Shown: positions 43,741-60,369 of the stretch, in pieces | Numbering within the stretch: the first letter of the stretch is position 1 | Layout: each line of letters starts with the position of its first letter | From: Oryza sativa Japonica Group | Taxonomy: Eukaryota; Streptophyta; Magnoliopsida; Poales; Poaceae | NCBI RefSeq assembly: GCF_034140825.1 | Contig: NC_089041.1 | Coordinates: forward strand, 20,473,501 to 20,537,500 | DNA length: 64,000 nucleotides | Reading direction: 5' to 3' | Translations under genes and position numbers: made by a program | The notes under the pieces: generated by a model | The model's input: the letters and a program-made list of their open reading frames with translations, nothing else | The model's database searches: none | What the model was told of the DNA's origin: nothing

Positions 43741-44458
43741 AATTTTTTAAGCCTAATTAATTCATAATTATAGAATGTTTATTGTATCATCACATAGGCT
43801 AATCATGGATTTATTAGGCTCAATAGATTCGTCTCGCGAATAAGTCCAAGATTATGGATAGGTTTTGTTAATAGTCTATATTTAATACTTCTAATTAGTG
43901 TCCAAACATCCAATTTGGAAGGGACTAAAAAATTTTAGTCCATTCCAAACACCTCCTTATTATTTTTATCAAATAGCCACGTAAGCGTCATGTCAATAGC
44001 ACGTGGGACGAAGACCCCTAGTCAAAGGCGTCATGTCAGCTAAAACCGGAGACATTGCTACCGAGAGAGCTCGTTTGCACAGTTTGAAGAAGGTGTCATG
44101 TCAGCCAAAACCAGAAATATTATTACCGAGGGACCTCGTTTGCACACTTTGAAGGATGGATTGTATATGGTTTTCGGATAAGGATGAAAAACAGACTAAG
44201 CGACAAAGTAAGAGACCTAAAGTGAACTTATTTGAGGGATAAAGTCCACTTGGACTTCCTTAACTATAAGGGAATAAGTTCACCTGACGTCCCTTAACTT
44301 TAAGTCGAGTTCGTCTGAGGTTCCTAATCCACAATAAAATCTCTACCTCTCAACTAATCATAAACCGTGCGAAAAAGATCACAAAACAGACGGAGCGATG
44401 AAGTAAGGGACCTAAAGTGAACTCATTTTGAGGGATAAAGTCACTTCATAACTATAAG

Positions 44459-45321
44459 GGAATATAAGTTCACCTGACGGCCCTCAACTTTATGTTGAGT
44501 TTGTCTGAGGTCCCTAATCCGCGATAGCAAAAATCTCTACCCCTCAACTATCATAAACCGTGCAAAAAAGATCCCAAGACAATATTGATCCATTTTCTCC
44601 GGTTTTGCTGACGTGGCATACGGTGGGACCCACATGTCAGCGTCCTGTCTTCTCCTCTTTTCTTTTTTCTTTTTTTTCTTCTTGTCTTTTCTTTCTTCTC
44701 TCTTCTCCTCTTCCCTTCTTCTCCTAGCCTGAGAGGCCGGCGGGCGGGCGAGCAGGCGACGGCAGGCGGTGGCGGCGGTGTGCGGAGCAGGCAAGGGGTA
44801 ACGGGTGGCGGGCGAGCGACGGCGCCTCAGAGAGGGTGTGGTGTGGGCGTCGCTGTGCTGTGGCGGGCGGAGCGGGGTGGCGGCGGTGGGGTGCAGAGGA
44901 CGACGACATATGGAAGTGATGGCGGACGCTGTAGGGGACGATGGCGAGGAGGACGAAGTAGGCCGGGAGAGGATGACTCCGACGCGCTTGGGGTTTCACC
45001 AGGAGACCTCGCCTTCACCGTCTTCGTGCCCTCACCAGAGTCGTTCCACCGCGTCCTCAGGCTGCGGCGTCCCAATAACAACGTTGCCGATGGGTGGGTC
45101 TCACATTTTCCTTCTATTTCACTTACATGTGGGACTCACATATTATTTTATTCCTATTTTGCTAACTAGGATGCCACGTTAGTGAAACCAAGACATCTAT
45201 ACTGCCATAGGACATAAATTGAACGGTTTTGTATATTTGGGGTGAAGATTTCTGGTATTGAGGATAAGGGATGGCAAACAAACTCGGTGTAAAGTTGAGG
45301 GACATCAGATGAACTTATTCC
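44459..45321. mobile_element. MULE (Pack-MULE-like), unit 2
   Basis: Copy of 26242-27105, one T shorter in a homopolymer; older partial terminus again just to the left. Confidence 0.78.
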
Positions 45322-45350
45322 AACTATAAGGCAACGCATCACGGTGCATG

Positions 45351-45512
45351 GCCCATGGGCTGCGCATTCTGGCCCACAAAGCAGCACACGCACCAGTAAA
45401 CCCTAGCCTCCAGGAGCTCACCCGTATAAAGTCGCAGACCTTCTCCTTCCCCTCCCCGCCGCCACTCGCCGCAGCGTGTCGACCAGACAAGGCAGCGCCT
45501 CCGAAACCCTAG
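45351..45512 (+). promoter_or_regulatory. eL42-6 core promoter
   Basis: Same motifs as copy 4. Confidence 0.75.
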
Positions 45513-45542
45513 CTCCCCGCCTTCCCCTCCGCGGCCGCCAAA

Positions 45543-47298
<1,756 letters not shown>

Positions 47299-48376
47299 AC
47301 TACCTACTGGATACTGAAGTTGTGGGTCTATTGTGCTTCATACTTCAATGTTATTAGGAACTTAATTTAAGCAGACCATATCATGTATTCAAGTATCATC
47401 GTCTGACATTTACTCTAGCAAGGATTGGCTTTCTGCTGAATCAAGTTTTCTTGCTTAATGCTCGTCGAATCCAATGTGATGCATGTCTTTAGATGGCACT
47501 GCAATTGTGACTTTTGTCTTATGGCAGTTTTATCTCCCTAAGTCCTCAGTGTCTGTTTTTCGTTATCTTACCCGAGTTTGCAATCCTAGAGCGACCCACG
47601 TAAACGAATTCCTGTGACATGAATCCCTGAGAGGCTAGTCTGATGAACTTCCGTTTTTCAGATCGAATTTCGTATATGGTTAACTATACTATGTTTTGTT
47701 CAATATCTTCGTAACGAGATGGAAGGTATGGAATACTATGGATGGAGGTGAATTGAAAGATAGGCCTTGGTCTTGTGATTGTTATCTTAGAAGGTCGATA
47801 CTAATGTTTGGTCTTGTGGCGTTAGTGAAACTGTTTTCGTAGCAATGTTTGGTCTTGTGATGTTATTGAACTGTTTTCGTAGCATTGTATTACTTGTTCC
47901 ATTCTTCATGCATGATTTGGATAGGTTATTGACAATTGTTTATAGTAATGAATTAAATATTACACTCCTAAATTATTATAAACCGAATAAATAGCTTAAA
48001 GCGAGCCAGGCAATGCTGATGTAGAAAATTTCTAGTTTGAGAACCGTGGTATGCATATCCCGAAGTTCATAAGCTGAAAAGATTGCACCCTAAATCTAAT
48101 GTATTGTAGTTTTCCTGTACTGAAAATGCTGTTGGATCGGACAGCCGTGGTGATTGGTTGCGTTCATTTTCAAGTTGTAGCCAAGTTAAATAAAGTATAG
48201 AAGGATATGCAAGTAGCAACATCGGAGGAGTGCCATCGCAGTGATCCTCCCAAAAAGCACGAAAGAAACATCTTCATTGGAACCTAAGCAGCTCTGGCCT
48301 TTTGAGCCCAGAAAAGCTATCCTTGATTCAAGCACAAACCGTCATTTGGTTATATGCTTTCTCCAAATACTAGCAT

Positions 48377-48862
48377 GAGTAAATTGCATTGGCGGTACAC
48401 GAACTTGCTAGGTGGAAGCAATCTAGTACATAAACTTATAAAACGCTCATTTTGATACACGAACTTGTTAGGTGCATGTGAATCAAGGCCAAAAGAAAAA
48501 ACAAAGCTAATCTTATTTTAGTGTTAATTAGGATACTACATAAACACATGTGTGAGAAAAATGCTAAGTACATATACATTTGTTCAATAAAAAGGGGTTA
48601 ATAAGGCCTAAAGATTGTATGGAGAAAGACACAAAAATACTGAGAAATAGTGCAAGGGGTAGAACAAAGAATAATAAAGCACAAATGCATGTCTCATGTC
48701 CACCTCCATATGCACATCTCGTCCTAATCAGTGTATAACTTAGTAAAATTGATTATGATGTGTCATTTTGACCTTGTTTCACATGCATCGAACAAATTCA
48801 TGTACCGAAACAAGTCTTTTACAAGTTCGTGTAGTAAAGTGCATCCATCTGGCAATTTACTC
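48377..48862. mobile_element. Small MULE-like element, unit 2
   Basis: Copy of 30161-30646 with the same 9-bp flanks. Confidence 0.78.
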
Positions 48863-49509
48863 TACTAGCATTTGAAGCTAAAAGGCTTTGGCCTTTTGGA
48901 GCCCAGAAAAGCTGTTCTTGATTCCAGAACAGATCGTCATTTTTGGGGTATATGCCTCCTCCAGAATCCTAAAATTCTCATTTCATGTAAGGAAAATCGC
49001 AAGTGTCCAACGCTGAATCCATCCCAGAGATCTCAGTGAGCAAATTGCACAGCGCCAGTTGGGACTATTCAAGGATTTTCAGGGCCATGCCCTGTACCCA
49101 TCATCCATCACCCAGCAACAAAACAAGCCGGACCGTAGTGTGTCAAGCATGCACTGCTTCTGCTCTCCGATCTAACCGGTAGCCCCCAACTCATTCTGAA
49201 CCACACCTTGTGTTTTGGACCACATCACAAAATTCAGAAGCAGCAGCAGCAGCAGCAAAGGGTCAAGCAAAAAATCTAACAGCTTTATTTAGGCAGATCC
49301 ACCTCTCTACATCATCATAGTCATAGTACAAGAACTCGACGAATTCAGAAGAAACATTGGCAGCTACACCTAGAGAAAGAAAAATGAAAAGAAAAGAAGA
49401 TCTAATATATTACAAGGGATCCTTGGATATATGCTCATAGCATTGTTACATCCCGAGCACCGAGTCGCGACTTGTGGCGAAAACGGGTGCCATTTCCATG
49501 CTTATGCCA

Positions 49510-51563
49510 TTACTGCTTCGCCTGAAAAAATGAGATGTTTTTTTTTTGGTTAGAGATTCAGACTTATGTTCATGAATTGGCTCTTTTGTGAAAAATGTGA
49601 TTTGGTAAAACATGTGCGGAAAATCTACCTGAGAGTAGATGAAAGTTCCGAGAATCGCAATGGCGGCTCCGAGGGCGTTGATGGGCTGGACCGGCGTGTG
49701 GAAGATGATGATGGAGGCGACAATGACGGAGATCCGCTTCATGGTGTTGCCGATGCTGAATGTCAGTGGTGAGATCTCGTCCAATGACATGTAGGACACT
49801 TGGTTGTACAAGTGGTAGAACACACTCTGCGCCGCCACCCACCTACAAAACCACAGAGAAATCCATGGCCACATGAATCAGCTGGATTATCACACAAAAA
49901 TATCATCAAATCTTTTGATACTTCTTATTTCTCTTTCAGAATGAACTGAAGAAGATATTGCCGCTTAGGAGGAAATGATAGTGATAGGACGATCCTATAT
50001 CTATATTAATTGATAATGGTTCTTTTTGTATAGAATACTTGAGTGATGTTACTGAAAGTACAAAGTGTTGCATGCTGAAACTGTTTGAAAGCTTAGGTCA
50101 AGCACTTATCACTAGAAATTTTTTGCCCAATTGATACCCAAAAATCTCAACTGACGTGATGGTTGTGACAGTGAAACGGTGAGAAGTGGTACAAAGAAAA
50201 GCATGTGAGGCTCACCAGACGAAGTTTGGACCGATCTCGGCGACGGCTTTTTGCCAGCCGGCAGCCCACACCTTGGGCCCCTCCATGGCGAAGGCGAAAG
50301 GGAGGAGGATGACCAGCGAGAGCATGGAGAGGCAGGCGTAGTAGTTCATCCCGCTCACCGACTTGCCCTTCATCCCCTTCTTGGAGAATATGTTCCGGAA
50401 CACGAATGCCAGGTTCGAGATCATCGCCCCCATGAATCCTGCATCGAATTTTCAGCAATACACGATGAACAGATTGATGTGATGTGTCAGGTTTATGAAC
50501 AAATTGTGCACTTTTTCGTGGCTGGTGTATATTTCTTTATCTGACATAAGAAAACATATCTTTGGTTAATGGACAGTTCTTGTTCTGAAGAATTCTTGGA
50601 GATAATATCTATTTTTTTAATCAAAAAGTGAGGATATTTCTGGTGTATCTGCTGCAAGTATCTCCAGGATTTCAGGTGGAGAGACAGAGAGATGCAGAGT
50701 GTTTGCTCACTCACCAATCATGTTGAAATTGAGCTCGGTGATGGCGGCGAGGGCGCATCCGCCGATGATTGGGAGGAGGGAGAAGTAGACCGGCGCCGGG
50801 AAGTGCTCGCCGAGGAAGAACCTGGAGACGAGCACGCTGAACGCCGGCTCGCCGCTCTTGATGATGTGGGTGAACGACACCGCCACCTTCGCCATGCTCA
50901 CCGTCGCCGCCACGTGCCCGATGGTGTGCGCGATCGCCACCTGCTCGTCCCACAACGAGCAAAAACGAATCCCCAAATCCAACGAACGCGTCAGAGATTC
51001 AGAATAGAACAGAATCAAGAAGGAGGAGACGATGGTGTCCATGGTCAATGCGATCTCACCGGAGACAGGGCCTTCCAGAAATCGAGGTCGGTGGCGGGCG
51101 CCTCGGCGATCCTGGTGGCCCAGGAGGCGAGCATGATGGCGGAGCCGGCGGCGAGGGAGAGCGTGGACGTGAGCCACGGGTAAGGGAACGCGTTGAGCAC
51201 CTTCTTGTTGTAGATGTTGAAGATCACGTTCAGCGCCCACCACGTCGCGAAGTAGACCCCGATCTTGGCCCGCCTCGCCGCCTCCTCCGGCGCCGCGCCC
51301 GCCGGTGCAGCCTCCACCGGCCGGGCGCCGTCGGCGGTGGCGGACGGCGGCGGCGGCGCCGGTGACGCGACGCGCGACGCCAGGAATAACGGGTCCTGCT
51401 GCCGGTACAGGGGGCGCGCCGAGAGGGAGAGGGGACGTGGCCCGGCGGCGGCGGCGGCGGCGGCGAAGAGGGGAGGGAGGTGGAGGGGCTTGAATAATGC
51501 CATCTTGGGCGCCGTGGCGGTCCCGGCCGTGGAGAGCTTGACGGAGGCGGCGGCGGCGAGCAT
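49510..51563 (-). CDS. GPT: Plastid glucose-6-phosphate/phosphate translocator, unit 2
   Basis: Exons in reading order: 51563-51060, 50940-50715, 50438-50216, 49842-49629, 49521-49510. The protein is the same 392 residues as the unit 1 copy. The one coding difference noticed is silent (TCT instead of TCA for Ser167, at the end of exon 1). Same LINE-derived upstream junction at 51654. Confidence 0.9.
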
Positions 51564-51653
51564 ATTGGCGGCGGGAATGGTGGCGCCGGCTTCTTCAGTT
51601 ACAGTTACTGTGTTGTGTTGTAGCCGGCCGTCCGTACGTCTATGGCGGCGATG

Positions 51654-52517
51654 GGTTGCGGCCATAGAGACTGCTCGCATCGAGTCTTCTTCAATCCGAC
51701 TATAACAAATTGCTAGCTAGTTCCACGCCCTCCAACGCCCTTTTAGGGAAGGAAGCCTCAAAGGAGAGAGGGCCGCCGAACAATGTGGTTGAGGACAATC
51801 CAAGGAAAAGGGTGGAGACGAAGAGGGAGCTGGACAAAAGATAAGTGGTAGAGGGGGGAATCCTACAGCTAGAAGAACATCAACCGCGTCAACAGGGAAG
51901 GCTGCAAGAATAGTAGCCATTCAAGCCAAAGAAAACCGTAGGCACTAACATAAAAGACCTGACCTAATCCATCAATCAAGGAGCATGCTAAAAGGAGATC
52001 TAGAGAGAGGGAGAGGCACTGGCAAATCCTAATTGATGGATCAGAGCCAAGCATGTTATGGCAAGGAGCTCGTTGGCTAGCTCAAGGGCGCCTCAAAGAG
52101 GAGGGAGGAGGAGGGATGGGGATGGAAGAAGGTGTTGGGCAAGGTCACCAGTCCCGCGGGGGAGGGGGGGTCCGAGGCCAGAGCCTGCCACCGGTGCCAC
52201 GGATTCGACCAGATCCAGCCGCTAGGAGCGCAGATCTGCACGCCACCAGTCGGGGGCGCCGGGCCTAGCCTTCATCGCCGGCTGAGGGGGGGGGGACTAT
52301 AAGGAGCCAAGCCGAGGCCCATCACCGCCCTCACGGACGACACGTCGCCAGACAGCACCGCTGGCGACTGCCCTCCGCGGCCAAGGAGCACGACCGCTCC
52401 TTCGCCGGGAACAGCACACCGTCGCCGGGACACACGCCGCCGCACCGCCTCCACCACGCCCCATCGCGCCACCGCGCACGGCATTGTTGCTCTCCTCCGG
52501 CCAGGTCCAAAAGCAGG
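51654..52517 (-). mobile_element. LINE-like fragment upstream of GPT, unit 2
   Basis: Copy of 33438-34301, ending at the second GTGC unit junction. Confidence 0.82.
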
Positions 52518-52788
52518 GTGCATTTTTCATGTTATGATACATGGTTCCTGTTTTCAGGCAAAAACCACCAAGAAGATTGTGCTGAAGCTGCAATGCCAAA
52601 GCTGCAAGCATTACTCCCAGCACCCCATCAAGGTATTTTTGCAATGTGAAGATTCAAGCTGAAAATTCTCATGAATCAGTATCTTTTTAGATGTGTTGGA
52701 TGCTCACTTACATAATTATTCTGTGCAGAGGTGCAAGCATTTTAAAATTGGTGGAGACAAGAAGGGCAAGGGAACGTCTCTTTTCTAA
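52518..52788 (+). pseudogene. eL42 type B fragment (exons 3-4), unit 3
   Basis: Exon 3 at 52558-52632, exon 4 at 52729-52788, with the same Lys92 change as the unit 2 fragment, so the change predates the second duplication. Confidence 0.9.
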
Positions 52789-53438
52789 ACTACCTACTGG
52801 ATACTGAAGTTGTGGGTCTACTGTGCTTCATACTTCAATGTTATTAGGAGCTTAATTTAAGCAGACCATATCATGTATTCAAGTACTCTAGCAAGGATTG
52901 GCTTTCTGCTGAATCAAGTTTTGTTGCTTAATGCTCATTGAATCCAATGTGATGCATGTGTTTATGTTGCACTGCAATTTTGTCTTATGGCAGTTTTATC
53001 TCCCTAAGTACTCGGTGTCTGTTTTTCGTTATCTTACCTATGTTTGCAATCCTAGAGCGACCCACTTAAACGAATTCCTGTGACATGAATCCCTGAGAGG
53101 TTAGTCTGATGAACTTCCATTTTTCAGACTGAATTTCGTATATGGTTAACTATACTATGTTTTGTTCAATATCTTCGTCACGAGATAGAAGGTATGGAAT
53201 ACCATGGATGGAGGTGAATTGTAAGATAGGCCTTGGTCTTGTGATTGTTATCTTAGAAGGTCGATACTAATGTTTGGTCTTGTGGCGTTAGTGAAACTGT
53301 TTTCGTAGCAATGTTTGGTCTTGTGATGTTAGTGAACTGTTTTCGTAGCATTGTAGTACTTGTTCCATTCTTCATGCATGATTTGGATAGGTTATTGACA
53401 ATTGTTTATAGTAATGAATTAAATATTACACTCCTAAA

Positions 53439-55329
53439 TCTATTATATAATTAAAGGAATAGAAAAAGGAGCCTCCACGTTTACTCTCATGGCTTAGAAA
53501 TTCTCACATTAATCGGAGAAAAAAAAACAGAGTCCATATAGAAATACAATTTAGAAATAGCTGAAATTCGGAATTAAAAAATAAGGAATATTAGAAGAGA
53601 AGACTAGAGTTCATATAGAAATACACTTTAGAAATAGTTGAAATTTGGAATTAAAAAATAAGGAATATTAGAAGAGGAGTATAGAGTCCATATAGAAATA
53701 CAATTAGGAAATAATAGAAATTCGGAATTAAAAATAAAGAATATTAGAAGTAGAGTATAGAGTCCATATAGAAATACAATTAGGAAATAATAGAAATTCT
53801 GAATTAAAAATAAGGAATATTAGAAGTAGAGTATAAAGTCCATATAGAAATACAATTAAGAAAAAATAGAAATTCAGAATTAAAAAATAAGAAATATTAG
53901 AAGTAGAGTATAGAGTCCATATAGGAATTTAAAACTAACTAAAATTCGGAAAAAAAAAAAGGAGCCTCTACGTTCGCTCCCATGGCCTAGAAATTCTCAC
54001 ATTAATCGAAGAAAAAGAAAAAAACAGACTTCATATAGAAATACAATTTAGAAATAGCTGAAATTCAGAATTAAAAATAAGGAATATTAGAAGAGGAGAC
54101 TAGAGTCCATATAGAAATACACTTTAGAAATAGCTGAAATTCGGAATTAAAAAAAGAAATATTAGAATAGGAGTATAGAGTCCATATAGAAATACAATTA
54201 GGAAATAGTTGAAATTCGGAATTAAAAATAAGGAATATTAGAAGTAGAGTATAGAGTCCATATAGAAATACAATTAGGAAATAATTGAAATTCGGAATTA
54301 AAAATAAGGAATATTAGAAGTAGAGTATAGAGTCCATATAGAAATACAATTAGGAAATAACTGAAATTCGGAATTAAAAATAAGGAATATTAGAAGTAGA
54401 GCATAGAGTCCATATAGAAATACAATTAAGAAAAAAAATAGAAATTTGGAATTAAAAATAAGAAATATTAGAAGTAGAGTATAGAGTCCATATAGGAATT
54501 TCAAACTAACTAAAATTCGGAAAAAAAAAGGAGCCTTCACGTTCGCTCTCATGATCTAGAAATTCTCACATTAATCGGAGAAAAAGAAAAAGCAGAATCT
54601 ATATAGAAATACAATTTAGAAATAGCTGAAATTCGGAATTAAAAAAAAGAAATATTAAAAGAGGAGACTAGAGTCCATATAGAAATACAATTTAGAAATA
54701 GTTGAAATTCGGAATTAAAAAATAAGGAATATTAGAAGTGGAGACTAGAGTCCATATAGAAATACAATTAGGAAATAACTGAAATTCGAAATTAAAAATA
54801 AGGAATATTAGAAGTAGAGTATAGAGTACATATAGAAATACAATTAGGAAATAACCGAAATTTGGAATTAAAAATAAGAAATATTAGAAGTAGAGTATAG
54901 AGTCCTTATAGAAATACAATTAAGAAAAAAAATAGAAATTTGGAATTAAAAAATAAGGAATATTAGAAGTAGAATATAGAGTTCATATTGGAATTTAAAA
55001 CCAACTAAAATTCGGAATAAAAAGGAGCTTTCAGGTTCGCTCTCATGGCATAGAAATTCTCACATTAATCAGAGAAAAAGAAAAAACAGAGTCCATATAG
55101 AAATACAATTTAGAAATAGCTGAAATTCAGAATTAAAAAATAAGAAATATTAGAAGAGGAGACTAGAGTAGTTATTACACATTAGTAGTTTTGAAAAGTT
55201 ATTGCAAAATTTAAAATTATGTTGTCATTGTAATATATTATAATAATATAATGAGAAAACATATATGCTATTATATGAGAGAAAATATAATGATGCTAGC
55301 CGCGCAATATGCGCAGGCCACCATGCTAG
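53439..55329. mobile_element. Helitron, unit 3
   Basis: Copy of 17001-18892; 1891 bp, minisatellite included. Confidence 0.88.
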
Positions 55330-55488
55330 TTATTATAAACCGAATAAATAGCTTAGAACGAGCCAGGCAATGCTGATGTAGAAAATTTCTAGTTTGAGAA
55401 CAGTGGTATGCATATCCCGAAGTTCATAAGCTGAAAAGATTGCACCCTAAATCTAATGTATTGTAATTTTCCTGTACTGAAAATGCTG

Positions 55489-56002
55489 AGGGGGGGACTA
55501 CAAGGAGCCAAGCCGAGGCCCGTCACCGCCCTCACGGACGACACGTCGCCAGACAGCACCGCTAGCGACTGCCCTCCGCGGCCAAGGAGCACGACCGCTC
55601 CTTCGCCGGGAACAGCACACCGTCGCCGGGACACACGCCGCCGCACCGCCTCCACCACGCCCCATCGCGCCACCGCGCACGGCATTGTTGCTCTCCTCCG
55701 GCCAGGTCCAAAAGCAGGGTGCCAGATCCAGCCACGGGGGCGCCAGATCCGAAGCTTCGCGCCGCGCTGATGTCAGCCCCCACCTATCACGCGCCGCGTC
55801 ATCATCCTCACGCTGAGCCGTCGCGTCGCCGAGGAATGGCCTCGCCGCCGCCCTCACAGTTGGCCGCGCGGAACTCCGGTGGCGCGCTCCGGCGGCGGCG
55901 AGGGGGGAGAGGAAGGGAGGGGGCGGCGGGGGCTAGGGTTCACCCCCTGTGCCGCTCGCGTGAGAGGGCGACGCGGGGGTCGTGCCGGCTTCGTACTCTT
56001 CC
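55489..56002 (-). mobile_element. LINE-like fragment, unit 3
   Basis: Copy of 19052-19565. Confidence 0.8.
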
Positions 56003-56720
56003 AATTGAGGATAAGATGAACTGATGTGATAAGTAGTACGGGATTGTACTTATTTTAAAACAAAATTTGAATATAAAATCATACTTATTTTAGAAGGATT
56101 GTAGTATTTGGACTTGGGAGTAATTTTACTGTTCTTGGTATTAGAAGGTACCATTTCTTTTATATAAAACTTGGTATTTCTCGAGGTATAAAAAACATAC
56201 GGTTAGGACCGTAACGAACTGTGTTAGCTGTAGGTTTGCATCTGTTCCCAAGGTGATTTAATTTGAGCAATTGCAAATAGCTTTTTCTTCTTTCACTCGG
56301 CAGCTGAATCTTGCTTGGTGGAGTACTCGGGCCGTGCACGTTCATCCACGGGTTTGATTTGACATTGGTCATGAGCGCGTTTTAGTGGACAAAGTGGTGG
56401 TTAGCATAGTGAAATTGTCAACGCGAGAAGCAGAAACCAATTGCTGTTGCTGTCGCCGGTACCAATACTGTATGGTGTTCCTGTTCCATCAGAATTCAGT
56501 CGAGTGCATGGCAGCTCATTCTTGTGGCCCATCACACAATTAATCTCCGACGATGTACTGTACGTAGTGGAGCATTTAGATTAGTAATTCTCGAATACAT
56601 TTTCGTAAGGGTTAAGTGGGCATATGTAACGTGTTCACTCCTTGTTACTATCTCTGTTTTCAGATGAGTGACATCATCAGCATAGTCCGCAATACACATT
56701 TTATCATCATAACAATTTTA

Positions 56721-57325
56721 CACTATAAAAAACGATTTTTCGTGATGTTACCCTATATTTTACGCTGGCGTCCATATGCAAAAACCGCCAAAAAAACATA
56801 ACAATAGGTGGGGGGCTACGGACCACCAGCAGAAACCAATTTTTGCTGATAACCACGCTAAGAGAAATGCCTAAAAAAACTACTCTATTTTTCGAGACGA
56901 ACCTCTTAAGTGTCTGCCAGTTTTTCGAGGCGGACCTCTTAAGTGTCCGCCAGCGAAAAATCTCATTTTCACCGGCAGTAGGTAAGGAGGACCACTGCGA
57001 AAAATGTTTTGGGCGAATATATAAATCTACTGTCCCCCACCCCCACCGCTCCCTTCTCCCTTCCCCCACTGCGCGGCCCCTCCGCCGCCTCTCTTCCTTC
57101 TCTCTCGGTTTCACCTTCTTCCTCCCTTCTCCACCGCCGCCGGCTGCCGTCGCCTCTACCGCCTCTCCGCGGTGGTGGGGCGTGGCCTCCTCCTCTCCAC
57201 CGCTAGCCGCCATAAGCTCGGGGCCGGATTCGGCCGCTGCGACGATGGTGGAGGCCGGATCTGCCGCCGCGACGACGGGGGAGGCTAGATCCGTCGCCGC
57301 GACCGCCGCAGGGCCACTAGTCTCT
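56721..57325. mobile_element. CACTA-like fragment, unit 3
   Basis: Copy of 20284-20888; neighbouring DNA at 56003-56720 and 57326-57698 holds nothing recognised. Confidence 0.4.
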
Positions 57326-57698
57326 AAAGACTAAACTATATATTTAAAAAAACATTACCAATATAACTTTATGAAAGAGAGTTTCTCATAAAAAAAAATA
57401 TACCAATATAACTTTTCATATTTTAAATATTTTTACGTCTATTAAATTTTTAAGGTTTCAAGATTTGACTGCACTTACAGGAGATACTACTATACAAGAA
57501 TCAACGAGAAACGAATTTTTAAGTTGCGATAAACTGGTAGTAGTAAGATTTTGTGAACAAGGATAATGCATATCTGTGTAAAAAAAATATATAGTGCAAA
57601 TCACATATACATTGAAAATCTAGAAACTATTGTCACGAGTAAAATTTTTACCAACCAAACGGCCACAATGTCGCGCAGGGCTTATCCGGGGCACTACT

Positions 57699-57885
57699 GC
57701 CCATGGGCTGAAAGTGCGGCCACAAGCCCACAATATCTTGCGGGGCTTAGCCGGGGCACCACGGCCCATGGGCTCTATCTCCCTCACCAGTAAAGCCCTA
57801 GCCTCCAAGACCGCACCCGTATAAAGCTGCAGACCTCTCTCTCCTTCTCCTCCCCCGCCACCGCCGCTCGCCTCCGAAACCCTAG
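57699..57885 (+). promoter_or_regulatory. eL42-7 core promoter
   Basis: Same motif set as copies 3 and 5. Confidence 0.75.
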
Positions 57886-57910
57886 CCGCCCCCTCCCCGC
57901 GGCCGCGAAA

Positions 57911-59358
<1,448 letters not shown>

Positions 59359-60369
59359 ATTGCTTGCTACCTACTGGATACTATAGTTGTTGGTCTACTG
59401 TGCTTCAATATTTCAATGTTATTAGGAGCTTATTTAAGCAGACCATATCAATGTATTCAAGTATCATCGTCTGACATTTACTCTAGCAAGGATTGGCTTT
59501 CTGCTGAATCAAGTTTTGTTGCTTAATGCTCGTTGAATCCAATGTGATGCATGTGTTTATATTTTGCTGCAATTTTATCTTACGACAGTTCTATTTACCT
59601 TAGTCCTCAGTATCCCTTTTCTTTTTTTGTTATCTTACCTGCTGTCTTTTGATTAGTAGTTAGCAAACATAGAGCGACCCACTTTAATTACTTCCCGTGA
59701 CATGAATATGACCTCGAGAGATTAGTCTAGTGAACTTCCTTTTTCAGACTGAATGTTGTATTGTTAACTGTACTGGCGTTTGGTCAGTATCTTTCGAAAG
59801 AGATGGAATGTAGGGACGTAATTTTATTGCAAGATAATTCATTTGTTCTTGTGGTTCAGTATCTTGGAAGGTCTTGTGATATTAGTGAATTCTTTTCGTA
59901 GCATTGCAGTACTTGCTCTGTCCTTAATGCATGATTCGATAGGCTACGCAATCCCGTTTGTAGTAATGAATTAAAAATTATATATTATTATGAACCGAAT
60001 AAATAGCTTCGAACAAGCTAAGCAATGCTGATGTAGAAAAAAATTAGTTTGAGAACCGTGGTATATTCCAAAGTTTGTAACTGTCATAAGCTGCCCCCCA
60101 ACCCACCCAAAAAAACCGGATGGCAGCAATCACAACTTAGCATTGCTGCTCATGGCAATGTTCATATACTATGAGTGCGGGTTAGTTCAGACTACAGACA
60201 CGTGTGGTAATTGTTTTTTTTTAGTTTTTTATTTTGTTTGTTAGGTGGTGTTTGGATCCAGGGATTAAACTTTAGTCTTTGTTTTAGATACTAATTTAGA
60301 GTATTAAATATTGACTACTTACAAAACTAATTACATAAATGAGAGCTAATTCGTGAGACAAATTTTTTA

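Larger units (their letters stand above)
42027..43956. mobile_element. Tourist-like MITE interrupted by a MULE, unit 2
   Basis: Copy of 23810-25739. Confidence 0.85.
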
